From Synaphobranchus kaupii (lineage: Eukaryota > Chordata > Actinopteri > Anguilliformes > Synaphobranchidae): a stretch of 64,000 nt of DNA. The stretch covers positions 186,001 through 250,000 of the forward strand of contig JAINUF010000032.1 in NCBI GenBank assembly GCA_029718625.1, read 5' to 3'. Of the stretch, positions 1-9,196 are shown piece after piece (within the stretch, counting starts at the first letter, position 1; the number at the start of each line of letters is the position of its first letter). The notes beneath the pieces are model-generated. The model made no database searches. It had not been told where the DNA came from and saw only the letters and a program-made list of their open reading frames with translations. Made by a program: the position numbers and the translations under genes.

Positions 1-518
1 TAAAAATGAGTCAGATCTCTCCCATACTGCTTTTGCCTGACTGCTCTTGTTTGCTTTGCTGCTGCTGGTTCTAAAACATTTGCCGCTCACGCTCCACCAC
101 CCCAGCTTCCATATGTTGTTTGTATCTGCTTCTATGTACTGGGAGTTTTGGTATATCTCAATTCAGTAGCGGAGATGTGTCGTGCTCCCTGTTTGATAGG
201 TAGTGCATGCTGGTGCGTGCATGAGAGGAACATAGAGCAGATCCATTCAGCACCAAACCAAAATAACAATATATTCATTCACATATTGAATATGTGAGTT
301 GTCCTGACAGAAATTACATGATGATGATAATTATTTGTATTTGGCTGATGCCCTATTCCAGGATGACTTACAGAATACCAGTTGTTATCTGAATGCTGGA
401 ATCTGAAACACCTGATAATTTTCATGCTGGTCATAAGAACCTGGGAAAGTGTAAGTGAGTGTAAGTTGTGATGGTTACTAGCAGGTATACTGTCAGCTCT
501 TTGACTCCCTCCCATCAG
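1..518 (+). other. Copy A intron 3 (right part)
   Basis: This non-coding stretch aligns with intron 3 of copies B (from about 17331), C (from about 32060) and D (from about 57252), which shows that exon 3 of copy A lies left of the window. Around 335-385 it holds an old fragment resembling the reversed 3' tail of fish L2/V-SINE elements (a tail of the type 'ggataaaagcgtctgc'). No coding sequence is supported; the open frames here are shadows. Confidence 0.8.
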
Positions 519-740
519 GTCACAGAGCACCTGAGAAAAGTGAACTTCTCCAGGAACGGGTACAAAGTCGCCTTCGATGCCAATGGGGATCCTGTGGCTA
601 CGTATGAGTTTGTGAACTGGCAGGTGACGAGGGATGGGCACATGGAGTTTTTGACCGTGGGCTACTATGATGCATCTGCTCCGGATGGACAGGTGTTCAT
701 CGTGAAAAAGAATATTACCTGGGCAGGCGGCCAGCCACAG
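519..740 (+). CDS. Copy A exon 4: end of ligand-binding domain
   Basis: It is 222 bp, phase 0 at both ends, with acceptor catcag|GTC and donor CAG|gtaatt. It encodes 74 residues starting [10 protein letters not shown] and containing [17 protein letters not shown], the conserved V2R segment joining the Venus-flytrap domain to the cysteine-rich domain. Copy A has Ala at the KVAFD position where B, C and D have Ser. Confidence 0.95.
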
Positions 741-3700
741 GTAATTTCACCTTGAATTTTCAATTCATTAGACAGATATGGGGGCATGTTGGGAGTCAGC
801 ATAATGTTGTGATATTTGTCTGAAGGTGCCTGTGTCAGTGTGCAGTGAGAGCTGTCCCCCAGGCACTCGGAAGGCTGTGCAGAGAGGAAGGCCTGTCTGC
901 TGCTATGACTGTGTGCCCTGTGCTGAGGGAGAAATCAGCAATGCTACAGGTACAGAAAAGGAGGAATAGTTTACTCTATGTAGCATATTAAGGGGTCGAT
1001 TTACTATGATCCCAAATAAGGGGTGTTATTTTGCGGGCGCAGCCAAAGTATTTGCACGTTATCATTTCACACTTTATGGGTGATCAACTAAGAGCCATTA
1101 TGTAAATTACTCCAGCCGCAAACAGCCATATTTAAATGAGATTTTGCGTGTTTGGAATGGTTATACTGTAAGAAAATGGTGAAAAGACTGGCAGCAATGT
1201 TGTCGTTTTTATGGTATTTTTATAAAGCACAACTGAAATTTGGTATAACTTTGGGTTGTGTAATTACCTGACCATGATATGAGTCACAATGGTGGCAAAA
1301 TATGTTTGTTAGTTGCTCTGTGCTCCCCTGGGGTGATAATCCAGAATAGGGCATTTGTCCCGCTCCATTCACTTCTATAGGTCAGCAAAAATGGTCTCAA
1401 AATGATACTGCTAGCATGTACACGAACGCGAATGAAGCTGATACAAACAACAAACAGTCCTCGTATATATTGTTTTTTTGTGTAATTAAAATTATTTATA
1501 AAAGTACTATTGTCTTCAATGTTGTTAGCAAGCTACCAGAAAAGACTAGCAAAATGTCAGCAGGTTTGTTTACCATAGATATATACTACCAGGAACGCTT
1601 GCTTCCGTGGAAATTTGGACCAATAAGTGGTTTATGACACATCGGCGCATTAACGCTGTTTCTGGCGCAAGAATTACCTACCGGATCTACGTTCCAAATA
1701 AAATATGAAAAAGCCAGGAAAGGGCCAAATAATAATAATAAAGAAATATGTACGAAGACTGGTTATTGTTTGTATTGACAGAATCCGCTTCGTTTGCGTT
1801 CGTATACGTGCTAGAAGAGTCATTTTGAGATGATTTTAGCTGCCCTATAGAAGTGAATGGAGAGCAACAAATACCATATTCTTGATTATCACCCCAGGGG
1901 AGCTCAGAACAACTAACAAACATATTTCCCCACCATTTGGACTCATATCATGGCCAGGTAACTACACAACCCAAAGTTCTACCAAAGTTCAGTAGTGCTT
2001 TAAGTGTAGGGTATAGGCTACTGTTACACTGAACGAGATGACGGTTTATTACGAACTGTTTTACTGGATGTGTCTTAGATTTTGCCAGGAGTTACAGATG
2101 TTTGACAGGACTGAAATTATCATTAACTATGTTCAGCCTACTAGCACCAAGCCTATTTCATTTGATCATGGGTTTTCTTTCTATAATGTTTTGATTTGCT
2201 TGTTATTCACTGTTTGTTAAAATAGACATTGTATTGCTTGTTTGATTCAAATAGTTACTCTTGTATTCTGTAACATGATTTTATTCATGATTGAAAAATA
2301 TTCTTACTGTTCATGATGTAGCCTATGTAGGCTATCCACAAATACTCTTCTAGTGCATTTTGAGCGTTAGCTAGAATTGTCCATTTATTTAGCCCCCATT
2401 GTTACCATCGAACTATATAGAAAACTAGAAACCACAAGGTGGGCGTGTCCTGAAATCAGGTTTTTTAGTAGGCTAGCACCAAAAAAGCTGAAGGGGGGCG
2501 ACATGTAATGGTGCATCGCCCTGTCTTCGCCCATAGACTGCCAGCAAAATCCGAGCGCTGTCATGTCGTAATTAGCGTACTTTTTAACGATGTTAGAAAT
2601 AAATTATAATTATAATAGTAGATTTCACTTGCGATAATGAGGACCATGTATTATATCACAATCTCTGGAAATTCTTTTTTTTTTAATTCAGAGGGTTGAC
2701 CGGGTTGACCAGCATTCATTTATGCTCTGCGCCCAGCCTACGGATGTCGGGAAGCACAATAAAGACAACAGCCTCCTCTTGGCTCCGGTCAGCCTGAGGA
2801 GGAAAACTTTTTTTGTTGTTGGTACAACCAAAGCCCATAGAGAGAGACTAGGCCTATACAATCTCTGGTACAGAGAAAGACTTGATATTCAATAAGATAC
2901 CTGTGTCAGAAAGCGTCTTTAATGTTTTTAATTAGTTTAGATAGGTAACGTTAGCTACAAGCTAGCTGAAGGATAAGATAGCTAACTAGCTAGCTATTGC
3001 TATCAACAAACTATTAATTATAGAGTTTGGTGATTCCTCTCCTAGTTTCCAGCATAGGCTGGCTAACGTTAGCTAACTGCAAGTAATCAATCGTCGGTCA
3101 GGGACGTGATAATTCAAAAAGGTTATATGTATAATCAACTGATTTACAGTTGAAGTTATATTGTTCAAAATAGCCCTTATTCACCAAGGTATTACACACA
3201 TTTTCCTTTAGCTTTTACTTTATTTTAAATGAACAATGTCTTTAGCCCTATTCGGACGGGATAGGTTTTACAGGGGGAGGTGGGGTAATGTAATAATTAC
3301 CGGAGGAGCTCCGCTATTTTAGTCCCGTCTGAATCTGCCATGTCCGTAACTTTTACGGACTGCGCGCTCCCGCGCCAGTAAAGATTCCGGAGTCTTTTAC
3401 CTCCTGTTAAATGTCCTGTAAAAATTACCCCAGGTTAAAGCAATCCCGTGCGAATTGACATGTCTGGTAAAATTCTGTTATTTCCTGTGAGAAATTAGTT
3501 TTCCCGTCTTTTCTCCTGGTTTTTCACATAAGCTCTATATGCTCTCTTCGGTCCAAGTGCAAGCCACAACTATTGGCTGATTTCTAAATTAATGTAACGT
3601 TACCTAAAATAAGAAGACAGAGAGCAAAAAAAACAAAAAAAGGCTCAAAAGTAGGCTACAGTGGGGCAACGCTTGTGGCAGCTTTAGGTAAGCTGTTGTA

Positions 3701-6700
3701 GCTATAGCCTTACATGTATGTTATGGCCTAATATTGTTTTTTTCAAACTAACGTTAATAAAGATGTGTAATTCAGGATTCCTCGCGCTTTTTGTGGACAT
3801 GTTTGCCATGCCAACATTGTCTCCACGTAGTAGTTTTTTTTGGCGCCTGCATCTTTTCAATTGCTCCCTGACAGTGATTTTCTACCAGAAGCAATCAGTT
3901 TGCAGTGAAGATAAGATGTGCAAAGTTGTATGACTCGTGGGGAACATTTTCGGTGTGACGACAACATGGAGTAGACACTCCCATCTCTGCAAGACGCTAG
4001 ACGCTCTAGACGCTGTTTACGGAGATACTTTATCCCGTCCGAATCGGCCACTAACATTACGGACATCCTGTGGTAATCATTACTTTACAGCCCTGAAAAC
4101 TTATCCCGTCCGAATAGGGCTTTTGACAGCTGCAGAGATATATCGGTGGGAAGCACATAAAACACAACAGTATTGGCTCCGGTCAGCCAGGATTAAACTA
4201 TTTTCAGAAACATGTACGTATTGGTGGTAGGCTACAACTCAGACTGGATGTTCAATAACATACATAACGTCAAGTCCTGCAATGTAGGATTACTTAGTTA
4301 GCTGGATAGCTAACTGAACATACTAAAACCGGGAACAGCTCTTTTTACTTCAGTCCGTATTCCAGAATTGGGATGTTTTTTTCTCGGTGCAGTAGTGGTA
4401 TCCAGCTAAGAAATCCTGCTTAGGTAGCTATACCCCCTGCTGTGTCAGAAAGCGTTTTTAATGTCTTTAAATCGATTCGATAGGTAGCTAGATAAAATAG
4501 CTAGCTAAGTTAACTGCAAATAATTGTCGGCCAGGGACATTTAAGCTGATAAACCTAGGAGGTTATGTGTGAATTACGCTGCAATCAACCGATTTAACGT
4601 TAACTACGGATGAAGAGATGATAATTTGTGGTAACGTTAGCTAACGTAACAGTTTTGGGGAGTATATTTCAGGTGCTTAATTTTTGACTGTACTAATACA
4701 AAAGCCTCTTGGACAATCCAGCAGGTTGTCATAGCTCTGACTAGCTAGCACTGGAGGAAGCATAAATAACGTTACCGCATAGGCTACAAAGTGACTTAAG
4801 TAAGATGGGCATAGGCTAGTTGTAATTTTCATGCTGTATTAGTTGTTTGCTGTGTATATGTAGCTGTCGTATAAAACACAAATTTAGCTGTTTTTCTCCT
4901 TATGTTAGGACAAAAACAACTTGGCTTGTTTGCATGTTCATTGCCTAGCTGAACCACCGAACTGTTATAGTTCACACGAACGTAATTTTCGTCGATTAGT
5001 AACTAAAGTTACCGAGTGGGCTTTAAGATATCCTTGTAAAACTTTTGTCAAATAGTATAGTTTAAAATATTTCTGTAATGATGAATTACTAAATCAGAAC
5101 AGATTATTTATTCAAAATAGCCTTTATTCACCAAGACACACAAGACATGCTAGGCTATTACACAAATCTGCTTATCACTTGATCACTTATATTATGAATG
5201 TAGCTTTCTAGGTTCTAAAAAAAGACTATACTATAACATTAAGTTTCTTTAGGCGACTCTACCATCTACTCTCAGTTGACATTATCATACTGCTGGGCGC
5301 CACGATTTCTGAACCACGACAAACACCGTGAGTGAAGTGAGCTGTTATTGGCGGCAGTGGCTATCGACAATCTTTAAGGAAATGGTGCAAACTGGCCCGG
5401 AGTGGGCGGGGATTTGGTAAAATGGGCGGAGAATGCTGGCTTCAACGGAATTAATGGGAGAGATCCAGCTTGTAGTTTCTAGTTTTCTATATAGTTCGCT
5501 GATGGTTACGCAATCATTTAGAACGTTCAGTTATAGACACACCCATACGTGTCTTGCTACGATGACAGCCGTCTTCTTATCGATTCCGTGTCTTAATACT
5601 TGCTTTCCATTTGTTCTAAAATGCACCCGCAAATACCTTTCCCAAACTTCCTTTCTTGCTTAGTAAATTACATTGCACGTACTAAAGTAATCAATTTGCA
5701 TGACCAACTCCTAGAATTTCACAAAATACTGTAGGGACACCCAATTTTGCATATTCATTCAGGCTAACCCGCAAAAATGAGAAATCTTTACATTTTAGCA
5801 CACGCAATCATCTTTACACCTCGATAGTTGATCACCTCGCCTTCGACTTTTTGTGGGTGGTAAGTTTTACGGGATGCTTGGAGAACCCTTTTTGATGGCC
5901 TATGCCGCAGGAGGGGTAATAGGCATAAGTAAGTAAGTAACAGTTTTACATGTGCTTTTGTACACGCAAACCTTTAGTAAATCGACCCCTAAATGTATTA
6001 CAACTTAATGTATTCATGCAAGACAATGTTGATGAGTTTAATTTTGGGGCAAGGATCTATAGCAGACAATGTTAATGATTTTAGTTTTGGTGTAAGGATC
6101 TGAAACAGAAAACGAGTCACATCCATGTTTCAATCCCACAGCCCTCTTTTTCATGCCCTGACCTCTTCTGCACACTCCTGAACAATGAGGTTTTCTCTCT
6201 TTTGTGCAGATTCCCTGGACTGCATCATCTGTCCAGCTGACTTCTGGACGAATGCTGAGAAGGATGAATGTGTACCCAAGCCTGTTGAGTTCTTGTCCTT
6301 CCACGAGGTTCTGGGTATCATCCTGGCAGCATGTTCAGTGACTGGGGCCTGCATGGCCATCACGGTGGCTGCCGTGTTTTACAGACACAGGGACACACCC
6401 ATTGTGAAAGCTAATAACTCAGAGCTGAGCTTCCTGCTGGTCTTTTCATTGAAACTGTGTTTCCTTTGCTCTCTTACCTTCATCGGCCGGCCCTCTGATT
6501 GGTCATGTATGCTGCGCCACACTGCGTTTGGGATCACCTTTGTCCTCTGCATCTCTTGTGTTCTGGGGAAAACAATAGTGGTGTTAATGGCCTTCAGGGC
6601 TACACTTCCAGGCAGTAATGTCATGAAGTGGTTTGGGCCTCTGCAGCAGAGACTGAGTGTTCTTGCTTTCACTCTCATACAGGTCCTTATTTGTGTGCTT

Positions 6701-7123
6701 TGGTTAACAATATCCCCTCCTTTCCCCAACAAGAACATGAAGCACTACAAAGAAAAGATCATTCTAGAATGTGATGTAGGATCAGCAGTGGGGTTCTGGG
6801 CTGTACTGGGTTATATTGGACTCCTCTCTATATTGTGCTTTGTTTTAGCTTTTCTGGCTCGTAAACTGCCTGACAACTTCAATGAAGCCAAATTTATCAC
6901 GTTCAGCATGCTCATATTCTGTGCAGTCTGGATCACCTTTATACCAGCTTATGTCAGCTCACCTGGAAAGTTCACTGTAGCAGTGGAGATCTTTGCAATT
7001 TTAGCTTCCAGCTTCGGTCTGATCATTTGCATTTTTGTCCCTAAATGTTTTATAATATTGTTTAGGCCTGAACAAAATACCAAAAAGCACATGATGGGGA
7101 AAATGCCATCAAAATCTCTCTGA
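519..7123 (+). CDS. OlfC/V2R-like family C receptor, copy A (exons 4-6 only; 5' part outside window)
   Basis: This is the 3' part of a family C GPCR of the teleost OlfC / V2R type, joined from 519-740, 826-949 and 6210-7123. What is visible is the end of the Venus-flytrap domain (exon 4), the cysteine-rich domain (six Cys in exon 5, three more at the start of exon 6) and seven membrane segments ending in a short tail with [13 protein letters not shown]. The TM6-TM7 signature (FNEAK, then [10 protein letters not shown]) is typical of V2Rs. Splice phases 0, 0 and 1 match the other copies and all three exons are open. Exon 6 differs from copy C at only four residues. It is likely a plasma-membrane chemoreceptor of olfactory neurons; the ligand class is inferred from the family. 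Exons 1-3 lie upstream of the window. Confidence 0.93.
826..949 (+). CDS. Copy A exon 5: cysteine-rich domain
   Basis: It is 124 bp, entered at phase 0 and left at phase 1 (donor ACAG|gtacag). It encodes [20 protein letters not shown] then VCCYDCVPC, six of the nine cysteines of the domain that couples the flytrap to the membrane core. The acceptor is ctgaag|GTG, with A rather than C/T at -3. Intron 4 before it is only 85 bp. Confidence 0.93.
1224..2003. mobile_element. Long-inverted-repeat (fold-back) element, copy A
   Basis: Two arms of about 250 bp (about 1224-1470 and 1745-2003) are reverse complements around a roughly 270-bp spacer. The outer ends read AAAGCAC(A/T)ACTGAA on each strand. 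Arms share ATGATATGAGTC and GTGATAATC...GAATA...ATTTGT blocks. The element is present in all four intron 5 copies. It has no coding potential, and its family is not recognised. Confidence 0.75.
3244..4121. mobile_element. 878-bp palindrome-ended DNA element unique to copy A
   Basis: It begins AGCCCTATTCGGACGGGAT and ends with its reverse complement ATCCCGTCCGAATAGGGCT, flanked by TTT at 3241-3243 and 4122-4124. Copy C at about 41747 reads gtctttgacagctgcag without interruption, giving the empty site. Sub-terminal repeats of the CCCGTCCGAAT motif occur inside. It has no transposase, so it is a non-autonomous element; the 3-bp TSD suggests PIF/Harbinger but this is not certain. Confidence 0.75.
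6210..7123 (+). CDS. Copy A exon 6: last cysteines, seven TM segments, C-tail
   Basis: The 914-bp terminal exon is entered at phase 1 from acceptor gtgcag|AT. It opens [21 protein letters not shown], supplying the last three domain cysteines, then seven hydrophobic segments beginning [20 protein letters not shown]. It stops TGA at 7121-7123. Distinctive residues against the other copies are RPSDW in the first extracellular loop region and AKFIT before TM6. Confidence 0.96.
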
Positions 7124-7667
7124 AACACAAAGAAATGTCAGTAATGTTGATGGATGATTGTATTTAAAATGTGTGTTATTCTGCTACTGTATGTTTCTTT
7201 GAGTGGAAAAACATACATATCAGTAAATATCTCTGAGGTCCATATTTTTACCTCTAATATTAACTAACTGGAACAACAGACCGTCAGGGATGGATGAATT
7301 GGGGTATTTGTGTTTTCCGGCATTTGTGTACATTGTGTAATTGTTCAATCCTCACTCAAAACACACCAAGCAAAAGAACAAGACTTACAAGTTCCTTGGA
7401 GAGCAAAGCCTGCCTGCTGTTGCTGGAGGGCAGGTAGAGTCAGTCTCACTCTGTTGGGAGCTGCAGAGGGGAGATGGTGGTATTGCTGAAGTGGATTTCA
7501 GCTGCCAGCCTGACAATATGATAGCGATATAAACATCACTGCTGGGGGTGCTTATTTTTCAGGACTGGGAGGGCATAGCTGTTTTCAGCTCATTGTTTTG
7601 GGAGGGGAGACTTGTTTTTGTTTGGTGATCTTTTGATTGAAAAGCCCAGTTTGAATACGACTTTAGA

Positions 7668-7975
7668 AAGGGACTCCCACAAATATCCAGCAGATGCAAA
7701 TAAACACAGCATGATCAGATGCTGTTTACTGTTTATCCACCAGCCATTTTCCATCTAACAGGAGGGGTGAACAGAACTTACTGATTTTCTGAGCATAAAA
7801 CCTGAAGAAAATCACCCAATTTTCTACTGTCATCCCCTTCACAGCCAGTTCACAGATAGATCTCTACTTCTGACACTTATTAGAAACATAACATTTGCCA
7901 GTTATGTCAGCATGAAACTCTTCTGTACAACAGTCCAATTAAAGTGATAATGTGGAATCCAAGTGATAACAAGTA
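7668..7975 (+). repeat. Intergenic duplicated block, unit 1
   Basis: It runs from gactttagaaagggactccc to aatccaagtgataacaagta. Unit 2 begins at about 8228. The shared stretches include gatcagatgctgtttactgt and ccaattaaagtgataatgtg. Both units recur in the B-C and C-D spacers. Confidence 0.75.
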
Positions 7976-8224
7976 GAGGGTTGGGTACTTGAAAGGGTTG
8001 GTAGGGACAACAGCTTTTTTTTTTTTTACAAACAGGAAAATGATTCTCATTTTAACATTTCATTGAAACTAGATTTGAGAGTAAACATTTTGAAATAACC
8101 CTCATGTAACTATATAATTAGAGAGGGATTAGTTTAGTATTTTACCCACTGCCACTGAAACATTGATGTATGATGTGAGACATGGTACAATGTAAAGCCA
8201 ATTCAAGCTAAATATTAACGGTTG

Positions 8225-8570
8225 TTCTACGACTTTAGAAAGGGACTCCCACAAATATCCAGCAGATGTCTCCCTGGGATGCAAAGAAACAAAAGATGAT
8301 CAGATGCTGTTTACTGTTTATCCACCAGTAGGGGTGAACAGGGCTTATTCTGATTTCTGAGCATAAAATTAACATCTGCAAAGTCACAGCCAATAGTGTC
8401 CATGAGACTCATTGAGCTCTGCAGTTCACACAGATAAATCTATCCACTTCTGACACACTTATAAGAAACACAGCATTTGCCACTCATGTCAACATGAAAC
8501 ACTATTCAGTGCAACAGTCCAATTAAAGTGATAATGTGGAATCCAAGTGATAAGAAGTAGGATATATATA
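8225..8570 (+). repeat. Intergenic duplicated block, unit 2
   Basis: This is a diverged direct copy of 7668-7975, starting at the same gactttagaaagggactccc motif and ending at aatccaagtgataagaagta. The Tc1 element of the C-D spacer and the miniature element of the B-C spacer both landed in or at the end of this unit. Confidence 0.75.
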
Positions 8571-8643
8571 CAGTACACACTTCTGGTGCAGAAACAGCAC
8601 TTGGCTCCCACCCTTGTACCAAAATACCACCATTATATTACAT

Positions 8644-8969
8644 TATATTTGGTGTCTAATTATGTAATATCGGCATTCTGAAGCAAGAGAGAGTTGACAC
8701 TGACAGTAATTATTGCTGCACCGCTTTCACTGAGCTCATTGGTTAATGTGTCAGTGAGTTCACACACTCCTCTGTAGTTTTACTATTGTGTGTGCTTTAC
8801 TGTGCCTCCTGTGAGAAGAAGACTCATGAGGATTGGAGACAAAATAAAAAAAATTAATCATGACAGTTGTTAATTTTGTAAATAATACATAGCCACGCCT
8901 CTCCGTGTGTGGGCTGTGCTCATGAAGGGTATTTAAACATGAGAGACAGCCACATCCTGTCCTGAAAGC
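8644..8969 (+). promoter_or_regulatory. Conserved upstream region of copy B
   Basis: About 320 bp are nearly identical before exon 1 of B, C and D although the neighbouring spacers differ by large insertions. It contains TAATTATTG (from 8707, homeodomain-type), CTCATTGGTTAAT (inverted CCAAT), TAATCATGACAG, a GCCACGCCTC box and TATTTAAA. Promoter function is inferred from position and conservation; no binding protein is proven. Confidence 0.6.
8930..8937 (+). promoter_or_regulatory. TATA-like box of copy B
   Basis: TATTTAAA ends 33 bp before the ATG. If it sets the start of transcription in the usual way, the 5' leader is only about 5-15 nt. The same box is at 27159-27166 and 51044-51051. Confidence 0.5.
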
Positions 8970-9196
8970 ATGGAGGTGATGTGGACAACGTTGGTTCTGG
9001 CACTGGTGTCTGGTGCTCTCACCCTGGCAAAGGGAAGGTCTGGGTCGGGTTGCAGACTGAACGGGACCCCCAGCCCTACTGTGTTCTCCCAGCCTGGGGA
9101 CTTTGTGATCGGAGGCATTTTTAGCATCCACAGCTATGTGATCACCACTGAGCACAACTACACCAGCCGACCAGAAGCACCGTACTGTACGGGGAG
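8970..9196 (+). CDS. Copy B exon 1: start and signal peptide
   Basis: It is 227 bp and ends at phase 2 (GGG AG|gtcagt). It begins [20 protein letters not shown], a clear signal peptide, and ends YCTG with a split Ser codon completed by exon 2, giving the family junction CTG-S-LDFRE. It has an N-glycosylation sequon at NGT and another at NYT. Confidence 0.95.

Larger units (their letters stand above)
992..5989. mobile_element. PIF/Harbinger-like TIR element filling copy A intron 5 (with nested insertions)
   Basis: The left end GGGGTCGATTTACTA and right end TAGTAAATCGACCCC form a terminal inverted repeat. The flanks are TAA at 989-991 and TAA at 5990-5992, a 3-bp target duplication typical of PIF/Harbinger. 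The same ends sit at the same place in intron 5 of copies B, C and (left end) D, so the insertion predates the array. I see no transposase; the interior holds nested elements at 1224-2003 and 3244-4121 and GTTAGCTA-rich sequence. The superfamily is inferred from TSD length. Confidence 0.65.
7124..8643. other. A-B intergenic spacer with internal duplicated block
   Basis: No gene is seen. Two related blocks lie in direct order (repeat features 7668-7975 and 8225-8570). The spacer aligns with 23760-26876 and 44370-50761 but lacks the roughly 200 bp before the promoter that those two share (for example 25980-26190), a deletion relative to the others. It preserves the uninterrupted targets of later insertions, e.g. 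ggatatatatacag at about 8572. No clear AATAAA signal was found just after the stop. Confidence 0.7.

Noticed and set aside
6379..6738. 119-codon minus-strand frame opposite exon 6 (also at 23015-23374 and 43625-43984)
   Set aside because: It is the antisense shadow of the membrane exon and persists only because the exons are conserved; it has no splice or start context of its own.
8760..9155. 131-codon minus-strand frame across the promoter and exon 1
   Set aside because: It is antisense to the receptor start and is disrupted or altered in the other copies' promoters; no homology was recognised.
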